A stretch of DNA of 64,000 nt, taken from the NCBI GenBank assembly GCA_032622095.1, contig CP136069.1:199427239-199491238 (forward strand), written 5' to 3'. The notes under the pieces are model-generated. The model searched no databases, was not told the origin of the DNA, and worked only from the letters and a program-made list of their open reading frames with translations. Both the position numbers and the translations under genes were made by a program. Below are positions 40,742-52,229 of the stretch, piece by piece. Position 1 is the stretch's first letter, and every line of letters starts with the position of its first letter. Source of the DNA: Siphonodentalium dalli (Eukaryota; Mollusca; Scaphopoda; Gadilida; Siphonodentaliidae).

Positions 40742-42237
40742 TTTGTTATCCGATTATACCACATAAAATAGCCTTGTCATCCACACGCACGATGTTGCAC
40801 TGATCGAGTCATGAGTGCTTTCTTTCCCGATTATGTATATTTTCAGTAACTACTTATCGTCCCATATGATTTATGTTCCATAAACGATAGTCAAGCTGTT
40901 AAGGGTTTGATAATCCGCGTTTATTTTTTTACGATCATTTTGGTGGTCAAATCGTCAATATCGGTCCATTCAATGTAAACCAATAAGCCATATAGGTATG
41001 TTCTCGTCTTCTGCAAGGCATATTCAATGTCGTCTTGTGCGCGCAATTTACTCGCGATGTTCATTTCATAAAAGGTCTTCCCCGAAAGCTATTGGGAAGT
41101 TGTCAATTTCATTAATGTACATTAATATGTGTCAGTGCTCATGGCGATCCTCACATAAAATACTTCTATGATCACATTGCAGACATCGCGGAGGATAAGC
41201 GTACAGTACCATTCATTCGCGACAAACGTATGCATTACGTTGTCTACCAGCGAACATTTATAACCAACCAACTTAAAGGGATCCTCTCTTTTAATCTTGC
41301 ATCATAATGTCGACAGGAACAAATTGAATCATCGAGATGTTTCGATGTAAAAAGTAAATAATAACGCTTGTCCGATAAAAGTATCAACTTAAAACTTAAG
41401 AAAATTAGTGTTCACTAAATATATGCAAATTAGCAAACACCACAACTGGTGTCTTTTGCGAATCCGTGGGGTATATAAGATCTATGATTTTTTAGTACGT
41501 TGTAGTGATGCGAAGTAGATGAGTTACTGCAGTGTGTGTTTGGAGATATTCTTGCAATATAACATCAGGCGGGCGACAAAAACAATGTCTCCCGGGTCAG
41601 CGGGCGACAGTGTGATTTGTCGCCCGGCACGTGACAGCACATGGGCCAATCAGAAGGGTGGAAAATAGGGAGGAGGATAACAATGTATTTTACTCTATTT
41701 GTCGGAAACTCAAACAATCTCAAAACTATTTTCGATATTTTTTTTAACTATTTCCAACTTTTTCTGATTTAGAAAGTACATACATGTATAAGGGGAGACA
41801 ACCCCCAATCTCCCTAACGTTATACCAGTACTATCCCTGTGTACGTGTAATGTATTAATTAATTATGAGGTATAATTGTTTTAGGGAATTACTGGTGTAC
41901 TGGTATATTGTACTGTATAATAGTATCTCCCCATAGAATGGTTTTATAGCCATATTGGCATGTAATCTTACATCGTAATCTTACATCGTTTGAGGATCAA
42001 AGAGCTGTTGGTATGTAAAACAATGCATGAAATACCGGTATAATATGTGTACTTAGTATTACTTCAGATGTAGACACATTATTTATATTAAGAATTCCAT
42101 GGCTATGACGTCCTGTCTCATTTTTTGGAAAAAATTCCTATCTTTAACTTTCTGGAATAAATCTGTTTTTAAAGACATGAAAAAAAAAATTCTCTTTTAT
42201 AAAAGATTTCTTTTGATGAGATAAGATTTACTAACCA
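40742..42237. other. Intergenic, 1.5 kb without recognised gene
   Basis: No long ORF. GTCGCCCG/CGGGCGAC words at 41570-41635 echo the hairpin at 40.6 kb. The remainder shows nothing I can support. Confidence 0.4.
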
Positions 42238-42570
42238 AACATTAGGCCATCAAATCACCATTCACCTTGAGACGACCAAGCCTTGAAATAGCGTGTCTGT
42301 CAATTGCAGAATGAGATCCCCAGAGGGTGAATTTAGTGATGCTACCCCCGCATAGCGGTCTAGCATCACCAAATTCACCCTCTGGGGACCTCATTCTGCT
42401 TACACCTCAGCAGAATGAGGTTCCCAGAGGGTGAATTTGGTGATGCTAACCCGCTATGCGGGGTAGCATCACTAAATTCACCCTCTGGCGACCTCATTCT
42501 GCAAATGACAGACACGCTATTTCAAGGCTTGAACATTAGGCCATCAAATCACCATTCACCTTGAGACGAC
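42238..42570. mobile_element. Family B MITE, short form, flanked by 39-bp direct repeats
   Basis: Element 42277-42531 (255 bp): CAAGCCTTGAAATAG...CTATTTCAAGGCTTG with two back-to-back palindromes (about 42306-42400 and 42409-42502). The 39 bp beginning AACATTAGGCCATCAAATCA and ending GAGACGAC occur exactly at 42238-42276 and 42532-42570, directly touching each end. Confidence 0.92.
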
Positions 42571-42774
42571 ATGAGATTGAGCATTCTCTGAGCACTCGTG
42601 AATTCCTGGAGTACGTCCAAGCCACTATCCCCCTTGAGCAGTTAGTATGAACGGTACAACATGCATGCCGGTAGCGTGCATTGCATCTGCACATAAAATA
42701 AATTATGCCACTATATACTCGTCATGTCTGCGATTCATGGCAGAGTTCTCAGGCCAAATAACTAATATTCGCGT
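42571..42774. other. Intergenic
   Basis: Short spacer with no supported feature. Confidence 0.4.
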
Positions 42775-43105
42775 TCAAGTCTGGAAAAAGTGTCTCATAT
42801 TTGCAGAATGAGGTCCCCAGAGGGTGAATTTAGTGATGCTACCCCCGCAAAGCAGGCTAGCATTACCAAATTAACCCTCTGGTGACCTCATTCTGCTTAG
42901 GCGTCGTTTATAGTCTCAAATTAACATTGTTTAGTTTCTTTTTCACTTATGTTTAGTTTTGATATCCCCTTAAAATGCATAATCAAGGTGACTATGAGTG
43001 AACATCAAATTAAACTGTGGGACTTCAATCTGATCCTAGGTCTCCCATAGCAGTTGAGGCCTAAATATAATGAGGTCCCCAGAGGGTGAATTTGGTGACG
43101 ATAGC
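42775..43105. mobile_element. Family B MITE, long form, right end lost
   Basis: Left terminus CAAGTCTGG..., first palindrome 42804-42899, spacer with AATCAAGGTGACTATGAGTG and TGATCCTAGGTCTCCCATAG, then only the first half of the second palindrome before divergence at GACGATAGCATGC. Confidence 0.8.
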
Positions 43106-43159
43106 ATGCAGATAGCTAGATCATGCCATGAATCTCTACTCTTACTAGTAGCTACCCAG

Positions 43160-43429
43160 TATGCACACAAGCCTTGAAATAGGGTGTCTGTCATTTGCAG
43201 AATGAGGTCCCCAGAGGGTGAATTTAGTGATGCTACCCTGCATAGCGGGCTAGCATCACCAAATTCACCCTCTGGGAACCTCATTCTGCTGAGTTGTAAG
43301 CAGAATGAGGTCCCCAGAGGGTGAATTTGGTGATGCTAGCCCGCTATGCGGGGTAGCATCACTAAATTCACCCTCTGGGGACCTCATTCTGCAAATGACA
43401 GACACCCTATTTCAAGGCTTGTATGCACA
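43160..43429. mobile_element. Family B MITE, short form, with perfect 8-bp TSD
   Basis: Element 43168-43421: CAAGCCTTGAAATAGGG...CCCTATTTCAAGGCTTG, two palindromes separated by TGAGTTGTAA. TATGCACA directly flanks both ends (43160-43167 and 43422-43429). An 8-bp duplication supports hAT. It is close in sequence and length to the element at 42277. Confidence 0.92.
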
Positions 43430-43454
43430 TACAGTACATGTAGAGATTATACAT

Positions 43455-43739
43455 GTATACCCCCGCTTGATAAAACAAGTGTCCATTGCCTCCGCGGTGT
43501 ACTTTCCGTTCGGCCCGCGGTGTCAGAGTTTGTAACTGCAGTTGAGTACTGCGGCCGAATGGCAAGTACACAGCGGCTGAACGGCAACTACACCGCGACC
43601 GAACAGCAAGTACACTGAGGACCAACTGCAGTTAGCCGGTGGAGCCGCGGTGTACTACATGTAGTTGCAGCTCGACCGCGGTGGCAACGCAAACCGCACC
43701 GCGGTTAAGTGGACACTTGTTTTGTCCAGCGGGGTATAC
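43455..43739. mobile_element. Family F TIR MITE, copy 2
   Basis: GTATACCCCCGCTTGATAAA...TTTTGTCCAGCGGGGTATAC. The interior repeats CCGCGGTG, GCGGCCGAATGGCAAGTACA and AACTACACCGCG. Better preserved at the ends than copy 1 at 34379. Confidence 0.85.
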
Positions 43740-44485
43740 AAAACCTGGGAACTTTTTGTTGTTATGACAGGGAAGTTTATAACCTCGATAAAGCGGTGTA
43801 GGTAATATATTTTTTAATTAATTCCTGTTCCTTAATGTATTGCACTGTACTAGTAGGGGAAGGTCGATTTTGTGAGCAAATTTTACTTTGCATCGAAAAC
43901 ATTTTTTTTTTTTATTTTATGCCTACCTTACCTACTGTCCCTATTTCTTGTAACTTCAACCAGACATTTATTTATGTTGGGCCTGATGCTGTAATATCTC
44001 GTAATCATGGCTTGGAATTCCCAGAGTACTGAGTGCCTCTCAATCCTTTGAAGTTTATTGAGGAAGCCTTCATCAACAGACTATTATCTTTTAGACTGAT
44101 TGTACCTTTGGGACATGTAATATGATGTTGAACATTACGTGTTCATAAACTCATTGAACCTGGTGATACCCTTACATTGTATAGTGAGATATAGAATTAA
44201 CCCTTTTTAGCACCCAGCTGCCCCCCACCCAGTGATCCTGGAGAGCAGGACATATATAATTAACCCTTTTCAGCCCCAGCACCCCCCCCATGATACATTT
44301 ATAGACTTATACTAGTAGAACTAATCCGCTTTATCACCCAGCAGCCCCCCCCCCCCCCCCCCCCCCAGTGATAGTTTTATAGCAAGACATGGAATTAACT
44401 CTGGATACTCACTCACTGAAGAAATGGTCAGATACTGTTAATAAGTTCAACAACAAACTGCCGTAGACAGTTTATTGAACTTACT
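43740..44485. other. Intergenic with C homopolymers
   Basis: The frame 43835-44032 has no recognisable domain. At 44205-44375 there are loose repeats of TTAACCC-TTT-AGCACCCAGC with poly-C runs, the longest near 44346-44366. Confidence 0.4.
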
Positions 44486-44885
44486 TTAACCCTTTACCCA
44501 ACAGAAGGGCCCTGTGCCAATGCATTCTCTTATATATGCGAGTCGACCATAGGTCGCCTCGCATATATAAGAGAATGCATTGGCTTAACACATTAAAAAT
44601 TATAAAATTGTTAAAGAATGTAAGAAAAAATAGTAAAAAGTGTTGAAAAAAGATTTTTTTTAGGCCAATGCATTCTCTTATATATGCGAGGCGACCTATG
44701 GTCGACTCGCATATATAAGAGAATGCATTGGCACAGGGCATAACTGTAACTATCACAATGTGGTCAAGGAGCCGGTTCCAATGATATCCATATTTGTATG
44801 GTTTTATTGAGACAGACCCAAGATAATTTAGGCTGTTGAAGCTTTATTTGGCCGGTTTTGGCCGGTTTGTTGGGTAAAGGGTTAA
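44486..44885. mobile_element. Family A MITE, copy 4 (complete)
   Basis: TTAA at 44486 and 44882, termini CCCTTTACCCAACAG and the complement, both inner palindromes (44516-44584, 44664-44732). Confidence 0.92.
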
Positions 44886-45017
44886 ATGATTCAATGGGAA
44901 TCGTATGTTTTCTGCTTTTTGAATATCAAAACACCATTCCTAATGAATAACATATTACGATGTAAATTTTGATAACTGACTGAGAGAATTCATTTAAGCC
45001 CAACATTAAAAGTAATC

Positions 45018-45305
45018 TGTTACATCAACCGACATTAGCACATCAACTGACATTAGCACATCAACTGACATCAGCACATCACCCGACATTAGCACATCAA
45101 CCGACATTAGCACATCAACCGACATTAGCACATCAACCGACATTAGCACATCAACTGACATTAGCACATCAACCGACATTAGCACATCAACTGACATTAG
45201 CACATCAACTGACATTAGCACATCAACTGACATTAGCACATCAACTGACATTAGCACATCAACTGACATTAGCACATCAACTGACATTAGCACATCTACC
45301 GACTC
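45018..45305 (-). repeat. 18-bp minisatellite
   Basis: About 16 units of GACATTAGCACATCAACT. Because the unit is a multiple of three, the minus strand has an open frame repeating SVDVLM; I do not regard it as a gene. Confidence 0.93.
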
Positions 45306-45473
45306 TACAAATAGACCTCGACCCAAGACTTGATGGTCTCAGAAAAGTAATTTAAAAAAAGTTTTTGTTGAAAATACCGCCCACCATAAATTTTCTTTTG
45401 TTTACATGATCATGTCTTAATCTCTCAGTCTATCTCAGTTTGTTTTAAGAATTCCCCTATTTTCACAACAGAC

Positions 45474-45565
45474 TGCTGGCTTGTTTGTGCAGAGACTATC
45501 GGCTTGTTTGTGTGGAGACTATCGGCCTGTTTGTGCGGAGACTATCGGCTTGTTTGTGCAGGAGG
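45474..45565 (+). repeat. 23-bp tandem repeat
   Basis: Four units of GACTATCGGCTTGTTTGTG with small changes (TGTTTG at about 45482, 45505, 45528 and 45551). Confidence 0.85.
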
Positions 45566-45844
45566 TTCTGGAGATCTCCACTGGTCTCCGCACTCTCAAA
45601 GGAAGTGTTTGTTTATAGATGTAAGATGATTGTTTAGAAAACAACCGGCACATGTCGGCCTCTTGGCCAGATGGGGTTCAGAAGCTCTACCATGTGTATA
45701 GCCTCAGTACATTAGAATGTAGTGAGTTTTCTGCTGGATTCTTGTTATTTGTAAATTATTTCTAGAATACCCCTACAGATGAATAATAGTCAATTCCAAT
45801 GTATACTGTTAACTTGGTGGGAGAATCCATTTGGTAAAAAAGGG

Positions 45845-46245
45845 TTAACCCATTACCCAACAAAACGGCCAAAACCGGCCAAATAAAGCTTCCAACAGCC
45901 TAATATATCTTCGGTCTGTCTCAATAGAACCATACAAATATGGATATCATTGGAACCGGCTCCTTGACCACATTGTGATAGTTACAGTTATACCCTGTGC
46001 CAATGCATTATCTTATATATGCGAGTCGACCATAGGTCGCCTCGCATATATAAGAGAATGCATTGGCCTAAAAAAAATCTTTTTTAAAAACTTTTTACCA
46101 TTTTTTCTTACATTCTTTAACAATTTTATAATTTTTAATGTGTTAAGCCAATGCATTCTCTTATATATGCGAGGCGACCTATGGTCGACTCGCATATATA
46201 AGAGAATGCATTGGCACAGGGCCCTTCTGTTGGGTAAAGGGTTAA
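45845..46245. mobile_element. Family A MITE, copy 5 (complete, inverted)
   Basis: TTAA at 45845 and 46242. It reads in the opposite direction to copies 3, 4 and 6: the long subterminal block (ATATCTTCGGTCTGTCTCAA, ATATGGATATCATTGGAACC) is on the left. Confidence 0.92.
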
Positions 46246-46467
46246 GTTCTTTATTGTGCGATTCATCATATTTAGTCAGTTGGCATCCTGTTCCGCATCG
46301 AAGCTCCAAATTTGTGAGCATAGGGTAATTCACTTACCAGCCAGTCTTACATGGAGTATGCTTTAATGTTATTATGATCATGAAGTGCATGTCTTTATCA
46401 CTTGAGGCTAAATAATTTTGTGAATGCTTCATTTCCTCGAATTATTCAAATCTGTTGTTATACATTG

Positions 46468-46878
46468 TGGGCTTGAAGGTTAATTTAGTGACACACGGTG
46501 TGGGCTACATGTAGCTTCACCAATTTCACCCTCTAAGGATCTCATTCTGCTTAGGCCTCAACTGCTATGGCAGATCTAGGATCAGATTGAAGTTACCCAT
46601 TTGAAGTTGGTGATGTTCACCCATTAGTCACCTTGATTATGCATTTTATCTTCTGTTATTAGGGGATATAGGAACTTCCCAGAAGGGAAAAGTAACTTAA
46701 AAACAATGTTAATTTGAGACTATACAGTAGGTACATCCCAGAAGATGAGGGCAAAGAAGAATGAGGTCCCCAGGGTGTGAATTTGGAGGTGCTAGCCTGC
46801 TTTGTGGGATAGTATCACTAAATTCACCCTCTGGGGACCTCATTCTCCAAATGACAGAAACACTATTTCAATGCTTGA
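46468..46878. mobile_element. Family B MITE, diverged long form
   Basis: First palindrome eroded (46480-46555), spacer with TTGAAGTTGGTGATGTTCAC and ACTTCCCAGAAGGGAAAAGT, second palindrome 46757-46850, right end GACAGAAACACTATTTCAAT. Confidence 0.8.
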
Positions 46879-47185
46879 GCACTTATTAAAGTGAATATTT
46901 ACAATATTTACTGCAAAATGTGTCTTGAAGTCAAATTAATAAGAAAAAAAAAACACAGCATAGATACCTATAAATAAAATTGCTTTATGTTATTTATATA
47001 ATTTTTCTCAGATCGTTAATAACTGACATGCTTTGGTGGTCTCTGGGTATGTGTGTGAAATTAGCCTATTAGCTGCTTTTCATTCACACTGAGTTAGCAT
47101 ACTAGTATGAAATGTCACACTGAGTGTCTAGAATCAGAATATTTTATTTCAAAATCCTCATAATAATAGTATGATACAAACAAGT
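46879..47185. other. Intergenic, nothing recognised
   Basis: No supported feature. Confidence 0.4.
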
Positions 47186-47654
47186 TTAACCCTTTACCCA
47201 ACAGAACGGCCCTGTGCCAATGCATTCTCTTATATATGCGAGTCGACCATAGGTCGCCTCGCATATATAAGAGAATGCATTGGCTTAACACATATTAAAA
47301 ATGATAAAATTGTCAAAGAATGTAGAAAAATATTATAAAAATTGTTAAAAAATGTAAGAAAAAATTCTAAAATTGTTAAAGAATGTAAGAAAAAAATGGT
47401 AAAAAGTGTTAAAAAAGATTTTTTTTAGGCCAATGCATTCTCTTATATATGCGAGGCGACCTATGGTCGACTCGCATATATAAGAGAATGCATTGGCACA
47501 GGGCATAACTGTAACCATCACAATGTGGTCAATGAACCGGTTCCAATGATATCCATATTTGTATGGTGTTATTGAGACAGACCGAAGATATTTTAGGCTG
47601 TTGATCGAAGCTTTATTTGGGCGTTTTTGGCCGGTTTGTTGGGTAAAGGGTTAA
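47186..47654. mobile_element. Family A MITE, copy 6 (complete, expanded spacer)
   Basis: TTAA at 47186 and 47651. The A/T spacer between the palindromes carries a short internal duplication (ATTGTTAAA-AATGTAAGAAA twice, 47337-47395), making this copy longer. Confidence 0.92.
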
Positions 47655-48061
47655 AGAAAAACATGAGATTTGCCATGCGGAGGCGACATGATCTATACGG
47701 TCGTCTTCCTGACACCACATACAATTATATAATTATTAGTATTGATGGTCATGCGAGTGTTATAATGCTATGTCGTAACAGTAACCAGAGACTCTTTGAC
47801 ATTATAATATTCTATTTTATAATAATAATAATTATAACTAATTTTATAAATGGATTCTGCCATTCAGTAATAAAAGTATGCATGGAAGGTTATTCATTTG
47901 AAGGCTTGTCCAGAAATAATGAGCAGACGACAGACATACGAAAAAATAATACAAGTGCAGAAGGATTCATATTCATTGGTGGGAAATGTTCAGATAATTA
48001 CATGTAGTTAAACAAACTACCATATGAACTACTCATCAATGAGTATTTAGTATAAAAAGTG
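47655..48061. other. Intergenic, nothing recognised
   Basis: The frame at 47627-48007 starts inside family A and is not credible as a gene. Confidence 0.4.
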
Positions 48062-48440
48062 TTAACCCTTTACCCAACAAAACCGGCCAAATAAAGCTTC
48101 TACAGCCTAAAATATCTTCGGTCTGTCTCAATAGAACCATACAAATATGGATATCATTGGAACCGGCTCCTTGACCACATTGTGATAGTTACAGTTATGC
48201 CCTGTGCCAATACATTCTCTTATATATGCGAGTCGACCATAGGTCGCCTCGCATATATAAGAGAATGCAATGGCCTAAAAAAAATCCTTTTTTTAACCCT
48301 TTTTACCATTTTTTCTTACATTCTTTAACAATTTTATAATTTTTAATGTGTTAAGCCAATGCATTTTCTTATATATAGGTCGACTCGCATATATAAGAGA
48401 ATGCATTGGCACAGGGCCGTTATGTTGGGTAAAGTGTTAA
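48062..48440. mobile_element. Family A MITE, copy 7 (complete, inverted, second palindrome shortened)
   Basis: TTAA at 48062 and 48437. The second palindrome has lost one side of its centre (TTATATATAGGTCGACTCGC). Confidence 0.9.
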
Positions 48441-49493
48441 TAGTGTGGTAGTTTCTCTTGTCATCCTTGCTAACAATGTGGCTTCCATTGGCCCAGAATT
48501 TTGTTTTGTCATTAGACCCTCAAACTTGGCGTAATTTGTTTTCCGGCTTGTCTTGCATGCTTGAATATAATTACGAGCATGAATTACGTCTATTACTTGA
48601 GGCTAAATATTTTTGCACATTTGCTCCATGCATGCCTCATTAAGTTGAATTATTCGAATCTGTTGTCGTAAATTGTGAGCTCTATACCAAATTTGTTTTC
48701 ACTCTTCTGAATGCATCAGCATTGAACACCGACAGTCAGACACCCATAATGCAAATGGTAGTATGTCGTTTGTGGAATAACTCTCCAATCGTTAAATCTG
48801 ATGAGATTTTTTTTAGTCCCATTTTACACTACAATGGTCAATGTTGAACATTGTAATCATTTTCGAGACAGACATGACGCTACCAAAACAATGTTTGTAC
48901 TCATTGTATCCTACTAAAGACTTAATTTCTTTGTCTCTTAACCTTTCTTTACTAATACTCATTGACAAGTACATGTACATGTACCGGTAGTTACCTTAGG
49001 AAATGTTCAGACAATAAGTTTGACAATTTGACAACAAATGACCATAGGTCGCAAGTGTGGCACCAGAGGAGGCCAGGGGGAGCTATAGCAGTTGTTCGTG
49101 AGGGTTGTTAGCCTCCCCTCCATCGGTGAGACCTGCAATGTTCAGCCCGGGAGCTATAGCTAGGGGTGGTGGGAAAGGGTCATCATATCCCCTGCATCAG
49201 GGAAATCCTGGCACCACCCCTGATAGGTTGTTTGTTGAACTTATTATTTGAACATTTCCCACGAATGAATATGAATCCTTCTACACTTGTATTATTGGTT
49301 TGTCTGTTCAGTACCAAGGAGGGACTATCTGTTTACATTTCTGTGTAGTTCTGACCTTGTGTAAAATGTTTTACGAAATGGCACTTGAATATTTTGATAG
49401 TAATAGTTTAATTATGGATTCATCAAATTGGTGTAGTGGCTGAGTTGTAAAATATTAAATTGAGTTTGACATAGTGAAATAAGCATGTTCATG
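48441..49493. other. Intergenic, ~1 kb
   Basis: The stretch 48575-48690 resembles 46370-46475 (CTTGAGGCTAAATA and GAATTATTC-AATCTGTTGT), a diverged duplication. The frames 48458-48643 and 49166-49348 have no family features. Confidence 0.4.
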
Positions 49494-49684
49494 TACAGTA
49501 GTGCTCTAAATAATCGACTCCTTAACCACAGCATAATTATGGGTAATTTTTCAGGATTTAGTCGGAAATATGGCTTGTTGCCATTCCCGATGAATGGCAA
49601 CAAGCCATATTTCCAACTAAATCCTGAAAAATTACTAATAATTCTGCTGTGGTTAAGGAGTCGATTATTTAGGGCACTACTGTA
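49494..49684. mobile_element. Family C MITE, copy 4 (centre deleted)
   Basis: TA|CAGTAGTGCTCTAAATAATC ... GGGCACTACTG|TA. The hairpin centre AAAGCTCTC is missing. Confidence 0.88.
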
Positions 49685-49768
49685 CTATTGCTACTGCAGT
49701 ACAGCACTACATGTAGACGTAGTATGTCTGTATAAAGCCTCTATTATACATGTACATGTATTAATTGA

Positions 49769-49770
<2 letters not shown>

Positions 49771-49801
<31 letters not shown>
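49771..49801 (+). repeat. Poly-C tract
   Basis: About 31 consecutive C; length may be inexact. Confidence 0.8.
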
Positions 49802-49802
<1 letters not shown>

Positions 49803-50289
49803 CCAAATGAAGGTATCTTGAGCCAAAACATTGGGACTGTAGTCTGTACATAGATCATTGTGCTGGCGGGAGATACAACAACCTGCTACTTCACTGATGA
49901 GAGAGGGGATGTATGTATCATATGATATTACCATCAAACAGGATTTTAAACCCTCTGAATAATATTGATTGTTCTTCTATACATAACCTCAGCCCATTAA
50001 TCGTGGCTCCCGCATCCTGTCATGAAGGAATATTTTTCTTGCGTTGCATGATAGCTTATTTTATTGCTCTCCGTATCTCTCTTTGGGTTATAGTGTCATT
50101 CTATTTAGGAATAAATTCTGTTGGTTCGGTTGTCATAAGTTTATCGAATTCTCCGGGATTGTGTTTGATCTTTGAAAGTAGTCCACTTTGTTGCTCTCGG
50201 AGGAAGTGCCAATAAGATTACCACATTCTGTCACTATTGATCATTGATATGGAAATACATGTACATGTATGTGTATGTACATGTATATA
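49802..50289. other. Intergenic, nothing recognised
   Basis: The frame at 49913-50215 has no domain I recognise. TGTACATGTA words at 50260-50290. Confidence 0.4.
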
Positions 50290-50473
50290 TACACTTAATG
50301 CCCTAATTAATCGACCCCTGAACTACAGCAGAATTATGAGTAACTTTTCAGGATTTAGTCGGAAATATGGCTTGTTGCCATTCATCGGAAAGCTCTCATT
50401 TCCGACTAAATTCTGAAAAGTTACCCATAATTCTGCTGTGTTTAAGGAGTCGATTACTTAGAGCATTACTGTA
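50290..50473. mobile_element. Family C MITE, copy 5 (centre and part of right arm deleted)
   Basis: Starts TACACTTAATGCCC and ends GAGCATTACTGTA; after GAAAGCTCTC the right arm resumes at ATTTCCGACTAAATTC. Confidence 0.85.
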
Positions 50474-50517
50474 CATGGGGAGCTCGATGGTCCAGTTGTG
50501 AGAGTAGTTGGCTTCAG

Positions 50518-50946
50518 GCCTGAGTTTAGTGTGTCTATCATTTGCAGAATGAGGTCCCCAGAGGGTGAATTTAGTGACTATCCTGCATAGCAGGCTAGCA
50601 TCACAAAATTCATCTCTGGGGACCTCATTCTGCTTAAGCCTCATCTTCTGGACAGTTTCTTTATTATCACATTTCTATAGAAATTTCTTCTTTCTTTTTA
50701 GTTTAGTTTCTCTTTATCCCCAAATTGGCAGACGACACATTGTAAAATCGAGGATCCCAATGGGTGTACATCACAATCTTCACTATTGGGAACTTCAATC
50801 TGAGTTTGTCTCCCGTAGCAGATGAGGCCTAAGCAGAATGAGGTACCCAGAGGGTGAATTTAGTTATGCTAGCCTGCGGGATAGCGTCACTAAATTCACC
50901 CTCTGAGGGACCTCATTCTGCAAATGACTGACACACTAAACTCAGC
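50518..50946. mobile_element. Family B MITE, long form with altered termini
   Basis: Palindromes at 50545-50636 and 50831-50925, termini CCTGAGTTTAGTGTGTCT and its complement, different from the CAAGCC form. The inverted similarity continues outward (GAGAGT-GTTG), so the true ends may lie farther out. Confidence 0.75.
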
Positions 50947-51179
50947 ACTCTCAACCCGGTGATCTGAGTCGCCCCGAGCTTCGACACGAGCTGCGAAGCG
51001 ACGAGAGGGGGTGTCCCCCTATCGCATTGAGGGGGGGTCAGGGGTTTCTCCCCCCCGGGGGAAATTTTGTAAAAATACGATGCAAACGGCGTAATTTAGA
51101 TCTGCCGTGACACATAAAGTTGAGCTTTGATTTTTCCAAGTTTTCTCTCACAAGCCTGGAATTGTATTGTATCAAAATA
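50947..51179. other. GC-rich spacer
   Basis: Contains GAGGGGGTGTCCCCCTATCG and GTTTCTCCCCCCCGGGGG; no gene. Confidence 0.4.
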
Positions 51180-51745
51180 GCCTAGTTATTCTGAATGAAC
51201 CAATTGTCTTGTGGGGGACTAACAGAATCCACTGGGCTGATGAGGGTTCGAACCAGTATCAGAGAAGTTTGTGACCTGAACCTGAAAATTGCTAAATCAT
51301 AACATCCATAGTAGTCTATCTGCAGGGGGAATGCCCCCCTGTTTGTTTTTCTGAAGTTAATTATAAGTTTTAACTGACCATATAGGAGGGACCAGGACAC
51401 ACTGGGCCGACCATGGTTCGGCCCAGTGTGAGAACATTTTGAAATATGAACATACAAATTGTAAAACCCTAGCATCTATTGTGTAGCCTCAATGTTTCCA
51501 AGTGTTATAAACTTCAAACCTGACACACCCTATAAGGTTTGACAACTGATGGTCATTTCGGTCCAAAATTTGGACCAAAAGTAGGCAAACATACAAATGA
51601 TGGTCTAAAACAAAATATTCCCCACTAATATATATTGTTGGAAAATCTATCTACGAAAACAGTTTCAACCTATTGTTTCGTGTGAAATTTCCAACTATTG
51701 TTGTGTCGGGCATGATATTTTGAACAGTTGAAAATTTTGACCAAA
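51180..51745. repeat. Dispersed repeat H, copy 2
   Basis: Shares GACCTGAACCTGAAAATTGC, GGGCCGACCATGGTTCGGCC, CAACTGATGGTCATTTCGGT and TTGTTGGAAAAT with copies at 13.5 and 54.5 kb. Confidence 0.7.
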
Positions 51746-51990
51746 CTTGAGGGACATAGCTTAATTGGCGCTTTGTAGTGTGTGTGTGTACGGGTCTCTG
51801 CCCCGGCTATATATAGGGTGATATATGATATTCGCCGGACGTTCGAAGGGATGTGCTTTACTCGACACCCTTCGTTGTATGCATGGGTCTTTATATCCGG
51901 TGATTCCGTCAGGCTACTTTTAGTTGGTTATGTTGTTGAACCACATCCAGGTCGAATTCCGGAGCCTTAAGTTGCTTTCACTGAACAGCG
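51746..51990. other. Intergenic
   Basis: The short frame at 51782-51970 has no recognisable domain. Confidence 0.35.
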
Positions 51991-52198
51991 GCTGATGCAT
52001 GCGGCCAATGCACGGGGCTATCGGGCGTTTCAAACCATACATATACATGTATATCACTGGGGTTGCGACTGACGCAGTTAAACGCATCCGATTTCAAAAA
52101 GTTGCGCTTAACTGTGTCAGCTAGCCGCAACCCCAGTGATATATGGATGGTTTGAAACGTTGCGCCTATATAACCCGATAGCCACAGCATGCATCAGC
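51991..52198. mobile_element. Foldback MITE
   Basis: Arms: GCTGATGCATGC, GGGCTATCGGG, GTTTCAAACCA, ATCACTGGGGTTGCG, ACGCAGTTAA and complements on the right, around GATTTCAAAAAGTT. The left arm has small insertions relative to the right. Confidence 0.75.
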
Positions 52199-52229
52199 AA
52201 TGCAGCTTTATACCGACATGAGTTGGCAG
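52199..52229. other. Spacer
   Basis: Short sequence between the foldback and Helitron 3. Confidence 0.3.

Noticed and set aside
43036-43618. ORFs with SPEGEFGDASP and LNSPSGDL
   Set aside because: Two readings of the family B palindrome; the same words appear wherever that palindrome occurs.
45006-45326. 106-codon minus-strand frame repeating SVDVLM
   Set aside because: It is the translation of an 18-bp minisatellite; any such unit stays open in some frame.
47627-48007. 126-codon ORF as a gene
   Set aside because: Its start is inside the right terminus of a family A element and the rest is low-complexity.
49020-49230. GC-rich stretch as an RNA gene
   Set aside because: No stem order or promoter boxes fitting tRNA, 5S or snRNA could be seen.
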